Source: Bacillota bacterium
GTDB lineage: Bacteria; Bacillota; Limnochordia; Limnochordales; ZCTH02-B6
Direction of reading: 5' to 3'
NCBI GenBank assembly: GCA_017578085.1
Contig: PKQR01000002.1
Location: 1 to 48,122 of the forward strand
Length of the DNA: 48,122 nucleotides
The position numbers were made by a program, and so were the translations under genes. This document shows positions 30,063-39,067 of this stretch, in pieces. The notes beneath the pieces are model-generated. The model was not told the origin of the DNA, did no database searches, and saw nothing but the letters and a program-made list of their open reading frames with translations. Within the stretch, counting starts at the first letter, position 1, and every line of letters starts with the position of its first letter.

Positions 30063-31091
30063 TTGAGCAAAGCCGTGGCAGAAGCCAAGTTCGTCGTCGA
30101 CGACAATGCGGCGGCCCTAGGCGTTTTTGGCGAGCGAGACGAGCACCTGCGCACCATCGAGCGGGAGCTGCGGGTCACCATCGTGCCCCGGGGAAACACC
30201 CTCGCCATCTCCGGCGACCCGTCAGCGGTTGACATGGCCCTGCGGGTGCTGCACGATCTGGCGGAGGTCTCCCGCCAGCGCCCCTATCTGACCACCCAGG
30301 AAGTTCGCTACGCCCTGCGCCTGGCAACCCATGGCAACGGCACGCGGCTGGCCGACATCCACCGGGACGTGGTGGTGTTTTCGGCCCGCGGGCGTCCGGT
30401 AACGCCCCGCACCCTCGGGCAGAAGCGGTACGTGGACGCCATGCGGCGCCACAGCCTCGTATTTGCCATCGGGCCCGCGGGGACGGGCAAGACGTACTTG
30501 GCCGTGGCCGTCGCCATCGCGGCCCTCAAGGAACGCTCCGTGACGCGGATCGTGCTGACGCGGCCGGCGGTGGAGGCCGGCGAGCGGCTCGGCTTCTTGC
30601 CCGGCGACCTGCTGGAGAAGGTCGATCCGTACTTGCGGCCGCTGTACGACGCTTTGTACGATATTGTCGGCGCGGAAACGTACCAGCGGCACGTGGAGCG
30701 GGGCGTCATTGAAGTGGCCCCGCTGGCTTATATGCGCGGCCGGACGCTGGAGGACGCCTTCATCATCCTGGATGAGGCGCAGAACACGACGCCCGAGCAG
30801 ATGAAGATGTTCCTCACCCGCATGGGCCTGCGCTCGCGGATGGTGGTGACGGGCGACCTGACCCAGATCGACCTGCCGCCGGGCCAAGTGTCGGGGCTGG
30901 CCCACGCCCGCACCGTCTTGGCGGACACGGGTATCCCCTTCATCGAACTGTCGGACGCGGACGTGGTCCGGCACGAGCTGGTGCAGACGATCATCCGCGC
31001 CTACGAGCGGGACGAGCAGCGCCGTGCCCAAGCCCGCTTGGGCTTGCGGGCGAAAGCGGCGGGAGATGACGCACATGTCCAGGAAAGCTAA
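30063..31091 (+). CDS. phoH: PhoH-family ATPase (YbeZ/PhoH-like)
   Basis: PhoH-like proteins are P-loop ATPases; next to ybeY they are linked to ribosome and RNA quality control. The 342-residue product has an N-terminal KH-like region (about 1-70), Walker A GPAGTGKT (137-144), RPAVEAGERLGFLPGDL, and Walker B FIILDEAQNTTPEQ near 225, followed by VVTGDLTQIDLP. TTG at 30063 is chosen, since GAGGAGGGG lies about 11 bases upstream and no ATG or GTG is better placed. The 3' end overlaps the next gene by 17 bases. The order yqfD-phoH-yqfF-ybeY is the standard Bacillota arrangement. Confidence 0.94.
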   Translation: MSKAVAEAKFVVDDNAAALGVFGERDEHLRTIERELRVTIVPRGNTLAISGDPSAVDMALRVLHDLAEVSRQRPYLTTQEVRYALRLATHGNGTRLADIHRDVVVFSARGRPVTPRTLGQKRYVDAMRRHSLVFAIGPAGTGKTYLAVAVAIAALKERSVTRIVLTRPAVEAGERLGFLPGDLLEKVDPYLRPLYDALYDIVGAETYQRHVERGVIEVAPLAYMRGRTLEDAFIILDEAQNTTPEQMKMFLTRMGLRSRMVVTGDLTQIDLPPGQVSGLAHARTVLADTGIPFIELSDADVVRHELVQTIIRAYERDEQRRAQARLGLRAKAAGDDAHVQES

Positions 31092-33396
31092 CGGCAGCGG
31101 TCAAGGTGCCGGCCGCCAAGGAGGCGCCCACGCCGTGTGGGCGTCTTTGCGCGCGTCGGTGTGGGAACCCGTCCGAGGCTTTCTCTCCAGGCCGAGCCCG
31201 GCCCGGCGCGCTGCGCTCGCAGGCGTAATGTATGTGGTGCTGCTGGCGCTCATGACGGCCAACACCGCACCCGACGCGCTCAACTGGCAAGTGGGGGACG
31301 TGGCGACCCGCGACGTGGTCGCTCCCCGGGACGTGGTGGACCGGTACCGGACCGAGCTCTTGCGGGAACAGGCCGCCCGGGAGGCCGTACGGGAGGCGGA
31401 ACTCGATCCCGTCAACTGGGAGATCAACCCGGCGGAAGCTTTGCGCAGCGAGGAACGGGTAAAGCTCATCTTCCAGGTGATCAACTCGGTGCGGCAGGCG
31501 GCCTTGGCGGAATTGAACGCGGCCGCCGAAATCGACGCCGGCCAGGCGCCCGCTGCGTCTCCTGAAGTAGGCGAGGGGGCAGCAAGCGCACCGCCGGTCG
31601 TCCCTGCCTTGCCCTGGGACCGGCTGGCGGCAGAAGCCGAGGAACTCTTGTCCGAGCAAGATGTGGCCGTGGGGGCCCAGGTCCTAAAATACGCGCTGCA
31701 GCTGAGCGACGAAGCCCGGGCGGCCCTTGAAGACCGGACCCTGCGGATTGCCAGCGACGTCATGCTCCGCCGCCGGATCGGCAGCGACGACCTGGAGCGG
31801 GAGCGGGAGGCCGTCCCGACCCTGGCGCAGATCCGCAGCTTGCCAGACGGGGAGCGGGAATTCGTCGGCGCCGTGGTGCAGGCGGTCATCCGGCCCAACC
31901 TGATCCCGAGCCCCGAGCGGATGGAGCGGGCTCGCCAGGAGGCCATGCGCGCCGTGGCCGAGGTGCGGGTGCGGGAAGGCCAGATCATCATCCGCCGCGG
32001 CGACCCGGTAGGCCCTGAGCACATCATGTTGCTGCAGGATCTGGGCCTGCTGGACGGCCGGTACAGCTACGGGCAGCTGGCGGGCCATGCGGTGCTGCTG
32101 TTGCTCCTGTTTTCGGTCGTCGGGGTCTACTTGTATCAAAACCGCCGCGACATCCTCGTGAGCGAACGGCAGCTGTTGCTGCTGGGGCTCATCGTGCTGC
32201 TGGTCGCGGGCTTGGCCAAGGTGGGCAGCTTCATCAACTGGCAGGGCACGGCCCTGCTGGTGCCCGTCGGGTTGGCCGGCCTGTTGGTCACGCTCCTTTT
32301 GGACTCGAGGCTGGCCATCGTCGTGACCGTCGTGTTGTCGGGTATGCTGGCGGCCCTCTTTGGGTTTGACGGGCGCTACTTTCTTGTCGGGTTGGCCGGC
32401 GGGGTGGCCGGGGTCTACAGCGTCTCCCGGGTAAGCCAGCGGTCGGACTTGACGCGGGCCGGCCTCATCGTCGGCGGCGCGTGTTTCCTGATGATGGTCG
32501 CATTAGGCCTCATGCGCAGCGACATGTTCCTGATCCAGTACTCGTTCTTGGGGCTGCTCAACGGGATCGTCTCCGCCGTGGGCACCATCGGCCTGTTGCC
32601 GTACCTGGAGGCGCTGTTTGGCATCACGTCGTCCATTCGCCTCCTGGAGCTGTCCAACCCCAACCACCCGCTCTTGCGCAAGCTCCTCATGGAGGCGCCG
32701 GGCACGTATCACCACAGCATCCTCGTGGGCAATCTGGCGGAAGCGGCGGCGGAGGTTATCGGCGCGGACCAGCTCTTGGTCCGGGTAGGGGCCTTGTACC
32801 ACGACATCGGCAAGACCAAACGGCCCTATTTCTTCGTGGAAAACCAGTTCGTCGGCGAGAACCCTCACGACAAGATCTCGCCCAGCCTGAGCACCTTGAT
32901 CATCATCTCCCATGTGCGGGACGGGGTGGAACTGGCGCGGGAGTACAAGCTGCCTGAGGTGATCGTGGACTTCATCCGGCAGCACCACGGGACCGATCTG
33001 GTCAAGTACTTCTACCAAAAGGCCGTGGAAAACGCCAAGGGTGAGTCTGTGGACGAGCGGGATTTCCGCTATCCCGGGCCCAAGCCCCAGTCCAAGGAAA
33101 TCGCGGTCGTCATGCTTGCCGACGCGGTGGAAGCGTCGGTGCGTTCCCTGGGCCGGCCGACGCCCGGGCGCATTGAAGGGCTGGTCCGGCGCATCATCAA
33201 GGAACGGCTGGAAGCCGGAGAGCTGGATGAGAGCGACCTGACGCTGCGGGACCTGGACAAGATCGCCGAAGCCTTTGTGCGGGTATTGACGGGCATTTAC
33301 CACAAGCGGGTCGAGTACCCGGAGGTGCCTGGCAAAGACCAGGAACTGCAGCGCCAGGGAGCCGCAAGCCCGCAGGGCGTCAGCGCAGGCCGATGA
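31075..33396 (+). CDS. 7TM-HD phosphodiesterase (PgpH/YqfF, cyclic-di-AMP hydrolase)
   Basis: PgpH-type proteins degrade the second messenger cyclic-di-AMP. The 773-residue product has an N-terminal membrane helix (about 45-62), a long extracytoplasmic 7TMR-HDED domain (about 70-335), seven predicted membrane helices (about 340-530), and a C-terminal HD domain with YHHSILVGNLAEAAAEV and H576-D-I-G-K580, followed by PYFFVENQF and ISHVRDGVELAREYKLP. ATG at 31075 is used (GGGAG upstream); it overlaps phoH. The ybeY ATG overlaps its stop. B. subtilis YqfF and Listeria PgpH share this layout. The N-terminus has an inserted Ala/Pro-rich loop near 165-180. Confidence 0.94.
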   Translation: MSRKANGSGQGAGRQGGAHAVWASLRASVWEPVRGFLSRPSPARRAALAGVMYVVLLALMTANTAPDALNWQVGDVATRDVVAPRDVVDRYRTELLREQAAREAVREAELDPVNWEINPAEALRSEERVKLIFQVINSVRQAALAELNAAAEIDAGQAPAASPEVGEGAASAPPVVPALPWDRLAAEAEELLSEQDVAVGAQVLKYALQLSDEARAALEDRTLRIASDVMLRRRIGSDDLEREREAVPTLAQIRSLPDGEREFVGAVVQAVIRPNLIPSPERMERARQEAMRAVAEVRVREGQIIIRRGDPVGPEHIMLLQDLGLLDGRYSYGQLAGHAVLLLLLFSVVGVYLYQNRRDILVSERQLLLLGLIVLLVAGLAKVGSFINWQGTALLVPVGLAGLLVTLLLDSRLAIVVTVVLSGMLAALFGFDGRYFLVGLAGGVAGVYSVSRVSQRSDLTRAGLIVGGACFLMMVALGLMRSDMFLIQYSFLGLLNGIVSAVGTIGLLPYLEALFGITSSIRLLELSNPNHPLLRKLLMEAPGTYHHSILVGNLAEAAAEVIGADQLLVRVGALYHDIGKTKRPYFFVENQFVGENPHDKISPSLSTLIIISHVRDGVELAREYKLPEVIVDFIRQHHGTDLVKYFYQKAVENAKGESVDERDFRYPGPKPQSKEIAVVMLADAVEASVRSLGRPTPGRIEGLVRRIIKERLEAGELDESDLTLRDLDKIAEAFVRVLTGIYHKRVEYPEVPGKDQELQRQGAASPQGVSAGR

Positions 33397-33887
33397 GGTG
33401 GTCGCGGGTGGATGTGGTGCTTGTTAACCGTTCGGCGGTAGCTGTCGATGAGGCGATCCTCAAGCGGCTGGAGGCGGTTGCGGCGGCGGCCTTGGCCGCC
33501 GAGGGCATGCCTCCTTATGCCGAAGTTTCCGTGACGCTGGTGGACGACGACGAGATCCAGGCCCTCAACCGCGACTACCGGGGCAAGGATGCGCCCACCG
33601 ATGTGCTCTCTTTTCCCATCTGGGAGCCGGAGGAGATTGCCGACTTGCGCCTCCACCCGGAGCGTTACCCGGAGCGGCCCCTGCTTTTGGGCGATGTGGT
33701 CATCTCGGTGCCGACGGCGATCCGGCAGGCGGAAGAGTACGGGCACGGGGTAGACCGGGAACTCGCGTACTTGTGCGTCCACGGCGTGCTGCACCTCTTG
33801 GGCTACGACCACGAGGAGGAGGCGGCCCGGCAGGCCATGCGCCAGCGGGAAGAGGCGATTTTGGCCGAGGCGGGCCTGGTGCGGTGA
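33393..33887 (+). CDS. ybeY: endoribonuclease YbeY
   Basis: YbeY is a zinc-dependent ribonuclease involved in 16S rRNA 3'-end maturation and ribosome quality control. The 164-residue product has LVDDDEIQALNRDYRGKD, DVLSFP and the metal-binding HGVLHLLGYDH (residues about 130-140) that defines the family. ATG 33393 overlaps the previous stop (ATGA), and GTG at 33411 is a possible alternative. The next gene's GTG overlaps the ybeY stop (GTGA), so phoH, pgpH, ybeY and dgkA-cdd are all translationally linked. Confidence 0.96.
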   Translation: MRWSRVDVVLVNRSAVAVDEAILKRLEAVAAAALAAEGMPPYAEVSVTLVDDDEIQALNRDYRGKDAPTDVLSFPIWEPEEIADLRLHPERYPERPLLLGDVVISVPTAIRQAEEYGHGVDRELAYLCVHGVLHLLGYDHEEEAARQAMRQREEAILAEAGLVR

Positions 33888-34834
33888 AACAGGACGCAGT
33901 GGCCGGTGATCAGCCGATGAGTCCCATGCGCGCCCGTACGTTGGGTGAGAGTTTCCGGTTCGCCCTTGAGGGCATCGCCTACGCGTTCCGCACCCAGCGC
34001 AACGTGCGCATCCACGTGGCCGCGGCGGCGCTGGTGGCGCTGGTGGCCTGGGCGGTGGGCGTCTCGGGGGCCGGGCTCGCCCTCCTGGTGGTGGCCATCG
34101 GGACCGTCTTGGCCGCCGAGCTCTTCAACACGGCCGTCGAGGCTGCGGTTGATCTCGTGACGCCCGATTTCCACCCGCTGGCCGGGGCGGCGAAGAACGT
34201 CGCGGCGGGAGGCGTCTTGGTCCTGGCCGCCGCCGCCGTGGTCATCGGGTACTTGGTCTTTCGACCCTATTTGCCGCCGGCGCTGGCGGCCGTACCTGCG
34301 GGAGGCCTTGTGGCCGCCCTCTTGCTGGCGCCGCCGGTCACAAGGAAGGTGATGGCCGTGCACGCGCCCAGCGGACAGGCAGGTGCGGCGGGGAGCGGGC
34401 AGCAAACGGCGAAGGTGGCGGCGTTGTCGGCAGCTGAGATGGATAGGCTTGTGGCTGCGGCCAGGGCGGCGCGCGAGCGCGCCTACGCGCCCTATTCCGA
34501 GTTTCAGGTGGGCGCCGCGCTCTTGACGGCCTCAGGGGAGATCGTCACCGGCTGCAACGTCGAAAACGCCTCTTACGGGGCGACGATGTGCGCCGAGCGG
34601 GTGGCGCTGGGAACCGCCGTGGCTGCAGGCCACCGGCAATTCCGGGCCCTCGCGGTGGTGACGGATGCCGATCCGCCCGCCCCCCCGTGCGGCATCTGCC
34701 GGCAGAGCATCGCGGAGTTCGCTGCCGAGGATCTGCCGGTGATACTGGCCAACGTGAAGGGCGAGCGGCGGGTGCTGACGCTCAAAGACCTTTTCCCGGG
34801 GGCGTTTCACCTGTCGCCGCGGGAGGAAGGGTAA
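33884..34834 (+). CDS. dgkA-cdd: fused diacylglycerol/undecaprenol kinase and cytidine deaminase
   Basis: One uninterrupted frame of 316 codons joins two enzymes that are separate adjacent genes in B. subtilis. Residues about 15-130 are a DgkA-type lipid kinase with three membrane helices, carrying RNVRIHVAAAAL, AELFNTAVEAAVDL and AAKNVAAGGVLVLA. A further hydrophobic stretch (about 137-152) and a linker follow. Residues about 180-310 are a cytidine deaminase with APYSEFQVGAAL, GCNVENASYG, the zinc sites TMCAERVAL and PPCGICRQ. GTG 33884 overlaps the ybeY stop. An internal AAGGAAGG (34342-34349) precedes ATG 34352 and GTG 34358 (codons 157 and 159), so a free deaminase could also be made. The fused enzyme would be membrane-bound. 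A missed frameshift is possible. Confidence 0.88.
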   Translation: MKQDAVAGDQPMSPMRARTLGESFRFALEGIAYAFRTQRNVRIHVAAAALVALVAWAVGVSGAGLALLVVAIGTVLAAELFNTAVEAAVDLVTPDFHPLAGAAKNVAAGGVLVLAAAAVVIGYLVFRPYLPPALAAVPAGGLVAALLLAPPVTRKVMAVHAPSGQAGAAGSGQQTAKVAALSAAEMDRLVAAARAARERAYAPYSEFQVGAALLTASGEIVTGCNVENASYGATMCAERVALGTAVAAGHRQFRALAVVTDADPPAPPCGICRQSIAEFAAEDLPVILANVKGERRVLTLKDLFPGAFHLSPREEG

Positions 34835-34837
34835 GCG

Positions 34838-35728
34838 GTGGAAGGGACGAAGGTGCGCTCCGGGTTTGCGGCCATCATCGGCCGGCCCAACGTAGGTAAG
34901 TCCACGCTGCTCAACATGGTGGTCGGGGCCAAGGTGGCCATCGTGTCGGACAAGCCGCAGACGACGCGGCACCGGATCCAGGCGGTGCTGACGCGGCCCG
35001 ACGCGCAGGTGGTGTTCATCGACACCCCAGGCGTGCACAAGCCCAAGCACCTGCTGGGCGACTACATGGTGAAGGTGGCGCGGGCCACCTGGAATGAAGT
35101 GGACGTCATCCTGTTCGTCGTCGACGGCGCGAGCGGGGTGCGCTCGGGCGACCGGCTCATCGCCAAGGAACTGGCCACCGTCAACACGCCCACGGCCTTG
35201 GTCGTCAACAAGATGGATCTCGTCAAGGACCGGGCCGCTGCCGTGCAGGCCTTTGCGGAGCTGGGTACGTTCGCCCATGTGGCGCCCGTTTCCGCCTTGA
35301 CCGGCGAGGGAACGGCTGAGCTTGTGGATTGGCTTGTGGCCCAGTTGCCCGAAGGGCCCAAGTACTTCCCCGACGAGTGGGTCACGGACCGGCCGGAGGA
35401 ATTCTTGGTGGCCGAGCTCATCCGGGAGCAGGTGTTTCACCATACCCAAGAGGAAGTGCCCCACTCGGTGACGGTGGTGGTGGAGGAGATGCGCAAGCGC
35501 CCGGACCGGGACCTGGTGGACATCCACGCCACCATCATCGTGGAGCGGGACAGCCAGAAGGGCATCATCATCGGCCAGGGCGGGCGCATGCTCAAAGAAA
35601 TCGGCCGCATGGCCCGCATGGAGATCGAGGCGCTTCTGGGCAGCCAGATCAACCTGCAGCTGTGGGTCAAGACGAAACCGGGCTGGCGGGACCGTCCCGG
35701 CGCCCTGCAGGAGTTGGGGTACCGCTAA
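34838..35728 (+). CDS. era: GTPase Era
   Basis: Era is an essential GTPase that binds 16S rRNA and guides small-subunit assembly. The 296-residue product has G1 GRPNVGKST (15-23), the switch segment QTTRHRIQAVL, G3 FIDTPGVHKPKH, G4 NKMD, and a C-terminal KH domain with IVERDSQKGIIIGQGG and MLKEIG. The start is GTG at 34838, three bases after the deaminase stop, with GGAGGAAGGG upstream. A terminator follows 2 bases after the stop, ending the long rRNA/membrane operon. B. subtilis continues with recO, which is absent here. Confidence 0.97.
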   Translation: MEGTKVRSGFAAIIGRPNVGKSTLLNMVVGAKVAIVSDKPQTTRHRIQAVLTRPDAQVVFIDTPGVHKPKHLLGDYMVKVARATWNEVDVILFVVDGASGVRSGDRLIAKELATVNTPTALVVNKMDLVKDRAAAVQAFAELGTFAHVAPVSALTGEGTAELVDWLVAQLPEGPKYFPDEWVTDRPEEFLVAELIREQVFHHTQEEVPHSVTVVVEEMRKRPDRDLVDIHATIIVERDSQKGIIIGQGGRMLKEIGRMARMEIEALLGSQINLQLWVKTKPGWRDRPGALQELGYR

Positions 35729-35730
35729 TG

Positions 35731-35762
35731 GACCCCGGCCGGTGCCGGGGTCTTTGGCTTTC
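35731..35762 (+). terminator. rho-independent terminator after era
   Basis: GACCCCGGC (35731-35739) pairs perfectly with GCCGGGGTC (35744-35752) around a CGGT loop, followed by a T-rich tail (TTTGGCTTT). Confidence 0.8.
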
Positions 35763-35793
35763 CGCCGTGCCCCGGCCGTGAGGAGAGAAACCG

Positions 35794-36816
35794 TTGCGCG
35801 TCAGCGATTTCGATTACGAACTGCCTGAGGAACTGATCGCCCAAACCCCGGTGGAGCCGCGGGATGCGGCGCGGCTCCTGGTGGTGCACCGGGACACCGG
35901 CCGCATGGAGCACCGGGTTTTCCGGGATCTGCCCCAATACTTGCGCGCGGGGGACGTACTCGTCCTCAACGACACGCGCGTCATGCCGGCGCGCCTGTTT
36001 GGTGTCAAGGCGTCAACGGGCGGGCGGGTGGAGGTGCTGCTTCTCCAGCGGCGCGGGCCCGATACGTGGGAGGCCCTGGTGCGCCCGGGCCGGCGGCTGC
36101 CGGTGGGGACCCAGATCGTGTTTGGCGAGGGGCAGCTGTCGGCCCACGTCATCGACCGCACCGAAGCCGGCGGCCGCGTGCTGCGGTTTGTGCCCGCGGA
36201 TGATCTGGACGAGCGCCTGCGGGAGCTGGGGCAGGTGCCCCTGCCGCCCTACATCCGGGCGCCCCTTGCCGATCCCGAGCGCTACCAGACCGTGTACGCC
36301 CGGGACGCCGGTTCGGCGGCCGCCCCCACTGCGGGCCTGCACTTTACAACGGAGCTCTTGGAGAGACTTGAACGGATGGGCGTTGAGGTCGTCCACCTCA
36401 CCTTGCACGTGGGCCTAGGGACTTTCCGGCCCGTCCAGGTGGAGCGGGTGGAAGAGCATCGCATGCACGCCGAGTACTTTTCCGTGCCGGAGGCCACGGC
36501 GGAGGCCGTGAACGCCGCCAAGCGGGAGGGGCGGCGCGTGGTGGCGGTAGGCACCACCGTCGCGCGGACGCTGGAGGCCAGCGCCGCGGACGGCCAGGTT
36601 CGAGGCGGGGACGGGTGGACCGACCTTTTCATCTATCCAGGCTACCGGTGGAAGATCGTGGACGCCCTCATCACCAATTTCCACCTGCCCCGTTCCACGT
36701 TGCTGATGCTGGTCAGCGCCTTTTTGGGGCGCGAGCGGACGCTGGCCGCGTACCAAGAGGCGGTGCGGCAGCGCTACCGCTTCTACAGCTTCGGTGACGC
36801 GATGCTCATCCTCTAG
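35794..36816 (+). CDS. queA: S-adenosylmethionine:tRNA ribosyltransferase-isomerase QueA
   Basis: QueA transfers and isomerises the ribosyl part of SAM onto preQ1-tRNA to make epoxyqueuosine. The 340-residue product has DFDYELPEELIAQTP at the N-terminus, DVLVLNDTRVMPARL, EALVRPGRRLPVG, the PTAGLHFT block, HVGLGTFRPV and ITNFHLPRSTLLMLVSAF, all QueA signatures. TTG at 35794 begins the typical LRVSDFDY sequence and has GAGGAGAG about seven bases upstream. It is followed 42 bases later by tgt, the next enzyme in tRNA queuosine synthesis. Confidence 0.96.
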   Translation: MRVSDFDYELPEELIAQTPVEPRDAARLLVVHRDTGRMEHRVFRDLPQYLRAGDVLVLNDTRVMPARLFGVKASTGGRVEVLLLQRRGPDTWEALVRPGRRLPVGTQIVFGEGQLSAHVIDRTEAGGRVLRFVPADDLDERLRELGQVPLPPYIRAPLADPERYQTVYARDAGSAAAPTAGLHFTTELLERLERMGVEVVHLTLHVGLGTFRPVQVERVEEHRMHAEYFSVPEATAEAVNAAKREGRRVVAVGTTVARTLEASAADGQVRGGDGWTDLFIYPGYRWKIVDALITNFHLPRSTLLMLVSAFLGRERTLAAYQEAVRQRYRFYSFGDAMLIL

Positions 36817-36818
36817 GA

Positions 36819-36830
36819 TGGCACGTGCCA
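36819..36830. promoter_or_regulatory. 12-base palindrome between queA and tgt
   Basis: TGGCACGTGCCA is a perfect palindrome three bases after the queA stop. It might be a regulator site or a small hairpin; no T-run follows and no promoter was seen. Confidence 0.2.
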
Positions 36831-36858
36831 GCACGCTGCCGAGAGGAGCACGACCAGG

Positions 36859-38028
36859 ATGGCAATGGCGTTTCGAGTCGAAACCACGTGCCCGGTGACG
36901 CGCGCCCGCACCGGCCGGCTGACGACCCCCCACGGGGAACTGGAGACGCCCGTTTTCATGCCCGTGGGCACCCAAGCTTCGGTCAAGACCATGACGCCCG
37001 ATGAGGTAGAGGGCATCGGGTTCCGGATCATCCTGGCCAATACGTACCACCTGTACTTGCGCCCGGGGGCGGACCTGGTGCGGGAGGCGGGCGGGCTGCA
37101 CCGGTTCATGAACTGGCCGCACGCGATTTTGACGGACAGCGGCGGGTTCCAGGTGTTCAGCCTTGCCAAGCTGCGGCGGATCCAAGAGGAAGGCGTCACG
37201 TTCCAGTCCCACATCGACGGCTCGCGCCACTTCATCAGCCCGGAGAAGTCCATCGCCATCCAGGAAGCTCTGGGTGCCGACATTATCATGGCCTTTGACG
37301 AGTGCGCACCCTACCCGTGCGACTACGACTATGCCCGCCGCTCCATGGAGCTGACCCACCGCTGGGCGGCCCGCTGCAAGGCGGCCCACCAGCGGCCCGA
37401 CCAGGCCCTGTTCGGGATCGTGCAGGGAAGCGTTTACCCGGACCTGCGGGCGGAAAGCGCCCGGACGCTGACGGAGATGGACTTCCCCGGCTACGGCATC
37501 GGGGGCTTAAGCGTCGGCGAGCCGAAAGAGAAGATGCTCGAGATGCTGGAAGTGGTCACCGGGATCTTGCCGCGGGAAAAGCCCCGCTACCTGATGGGCG
37601 TCGGCGCGCCCGAGGACCTGGTGGAGGGGGTCGCCCGGGGCGTCGACATGTTTGACTGCGTCCTGCCGACCCGGATAGGGCGCCACGGCACCGTGTTCAC
37701 CCGGACGGGGACGATCATCGTCCGCGACGCCCGCTATGCCCGCGATTTTGGCCCGCTGGATCCGGATTGCGATTGCTACGTCTGCCGAAACTACACCCGG
37801 GCCTACATCCGCCACTTGTTCAAAGCCGGCGAAGTGCTGGCCATGCGCCTGGCCACCTGGCACAACCTGGCTTTCCTGCACCGGCTCATGACCGAGATCA
37901 GGGCGGCGATCCGGCAGGGGACGTTCCCCGAATTCCGCGCCCAGTTCCTGCGCACCTACCGGGGTGCCAGGGAAACCGGAGCGACGTGCGCGGAAGGAAC
38001 ACCCCAGGAGCCGTCGAAAGGCGAGTAG
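36859..38028 (+). CDS. tgt: tRNA-guanine transglycosylase Tgt
   Basis: Tgt exchanges guanine-34 of GUN-anticodon tRNAs for preQ1. The 389-residue product has MPVGTQASVKTMTPDEVE, ILANTYHLYLRPG, ILTDSGGFQVFSL (nucleobase-binding Asp), the GSVYPDLR region, GYGIGGLSVGEPKE, and the zinc site C304-x-C306-x2-C309 with His335 in TWHN. ATG 36859 is used; ATG 36865 is an alternative and GAGAGGAG lies upstream. A short Glu/Thr-rich tail follows the conserved region. The order queA-tgt-yajC is typical. Confidence 0.97.
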   Translation: MAMAFRVETTCPVTRARTGRLTTPHGELETPVFMPVGTQASVKTMTPDEVEGIGFRIILANTYHLYLRPGADLVREAGGLHRFMNWPHAILTDSGGFQVFSLAKLRRIQEEGVTFQSHIDGSRHFISPEKSIAIQEALGADIIMAFDECAPYPCDYDYARRSMELTHRWAARCKAAHQRPDQALFGIVQGSVYPDLRAESARTLTEMDFPGYGIGGLSVGEPKEKMLEMLEVVTGILPREKPRYLMGVGAPEDLVEGVARGVDMFDCVLPTRIGRHGTVFTRTGTIIVRDARYARDFGPLDPDCDCYVCRNYTRAYIRHLFKAGEVLAMRLATWHNLAFLHRLMTEIRAAIRQGTFPEFRAQFLRTYRGARETGATCAEGTPQEPSKGE

Positions 38029-38064
38029 GAATTTCCATGCCCACCAGCGAGGAGTGACCGACGG

Positions 38065-38361
38065 ATGGTATTCTTGCAAGCGGACACAACTACGGCCGCG
38101 GGGATGTTTGGGTCGCTGTTGCCCCTTATCCTCATGTTTGCGGTGTTTTACTTTCTCTTGATCCGCCCGCAGATGCAGCAGCAGAAGAAGCGCAAGGAAA
38201 TGCTGGACAGCCTCAAGGTCGGCGACAAGGTTATTACGGTTGGCGGCATTCACGGGGAAATCACGGCCCTGAAAGATGACGAGGTGCAGCTGCGCATCGC
38301 CGACAAGGTGGAGATCCGCCTGAGCCGGCAGGGCGTCGGACACGTGAAGGGTCGTGACTGA
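38065..38361 (+). CDS. yajC: preprotein translocase subunit YajC
   Basis: YajC is a small membrane protein associated with the SecDF complex. The 98-residue product has one membrane helix (about 14-36) ending in FYFLLIRPQMQQQKKRKE, the family hallmark, then LKVGDKVITVGGIHGEI and a beta-rich end. ATG 38065 is preceded by GCGAGGAGTG about 11 bases upstream. It is followed after three bases by an HD hydrolase gene. Confidence 0.96.
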   Translation: MVFLQADTTTAAGMFGSLLPLILMFAVFYFLLIRPQMQQQKKRKEMLDSLKVGDKVITVGGIHGEITALKDDEVQLRIADKVEIRLSRQGVGHVKGRD

Positions 38362-38364
38362 TCG

Positions 38365-39054
38365 GTGGCCTCCGGTACTGGAAGCGCTGGGGCGCCGGTC
38401 ACACTGGACGTGGTGCGGGCGCACCCGCGCGTGAGCGCCTTCATCAAGGCGGCCGACGCCCACTTGGCCGCCATCGGTTTCACCGAACACGGGGAGCGCC
38501 ACTGCAGCCTGGTGGCCAAGATCGCCTACAACGTCATGACGCGCCTGGGCTACCCGGCCCGGGAGGCGGAGCTGGCCGCCATCGCCGGCTACACCCACGA
38601 CATCGGCAACGTCATCGGGCGGGCCGGCCACGCGCTCACCGGAGCGGTGCTGATGGCTCCCATCTTGGACGAGCTGGGCATGCCGCCCCACGAGGCGGCC
38701 ACCATTCTTGGCGCCATCGGCAACCATGAGGAGGAGCACGGCCACCCGGTCAACCGGGTGTCGGCGGCCCTGATCCTGGCGGACAAGTCCGACGTGCACC
38801 GGACGCGGGTGCGCAACCGCGACCCGGCGACCTTTGACATCCACGACCGCGTCAACTATGCCGTGGTGCGCTCGTTCCTATCGGTGGACGCCGCGGCGCG
38901 CGCCGTCACGCTGGAGCTCACCATCGAGACCGAAGTTACGTCCGTGCTCGAGTACTTTGAGATCTTCCTCCAGCGCATGATCATGTCCCGGCGTGCGGCG
39001 GAGTTCCTCGACTGCAGGTTCCACTTGGTGATCAACGGAGCCCGGCTCGCATAG
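38365..39054 (+). CDS. HD-domain phosphohydrolase
   Basis: This 229-residue cytoplasmic protein has the HD metal residues: HCSLVAKIAYN near 52, YTHDIGNVIGRAGHALTGAV near 76-95 with H-D, GNHEEEHGHP, and a later Asp in LADKSDVH. The substrate is unknown; HD enzymes of this kind act on nucleotides or cyclic nucleotides. GTG 38365 begins three bases after yajC. Similar HD proteins are found near yajC/secDF in several thermophilic Bacillota. The C-terminal part (about 165-229, beginning AVVRSFLSVDAAA) has no motif I recognise. Confidence 0.85.
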   Translation: MASGTGSAGAPVTLDVVRAHPRVSAFIKAADAHLAAIGFTEHGERHCSLVAKIAYNVMTRLGYPAREAELAAIAGYTHDIGNVIGRAGHALTGAVLMAPILDELGMPPHEAATILGAIGNHEEEHGHPVNRVSAALILADKSDVHRTRVRNRDPATFDIHDRVNYAVVRSFLSVDAAARAVTLELTIETEVTSVLEYFEIFLQRMIMSRRAAEFLDCRFHLVINGARLA

Positions 39055-39067
39055 GAGGTGCAGGCGG

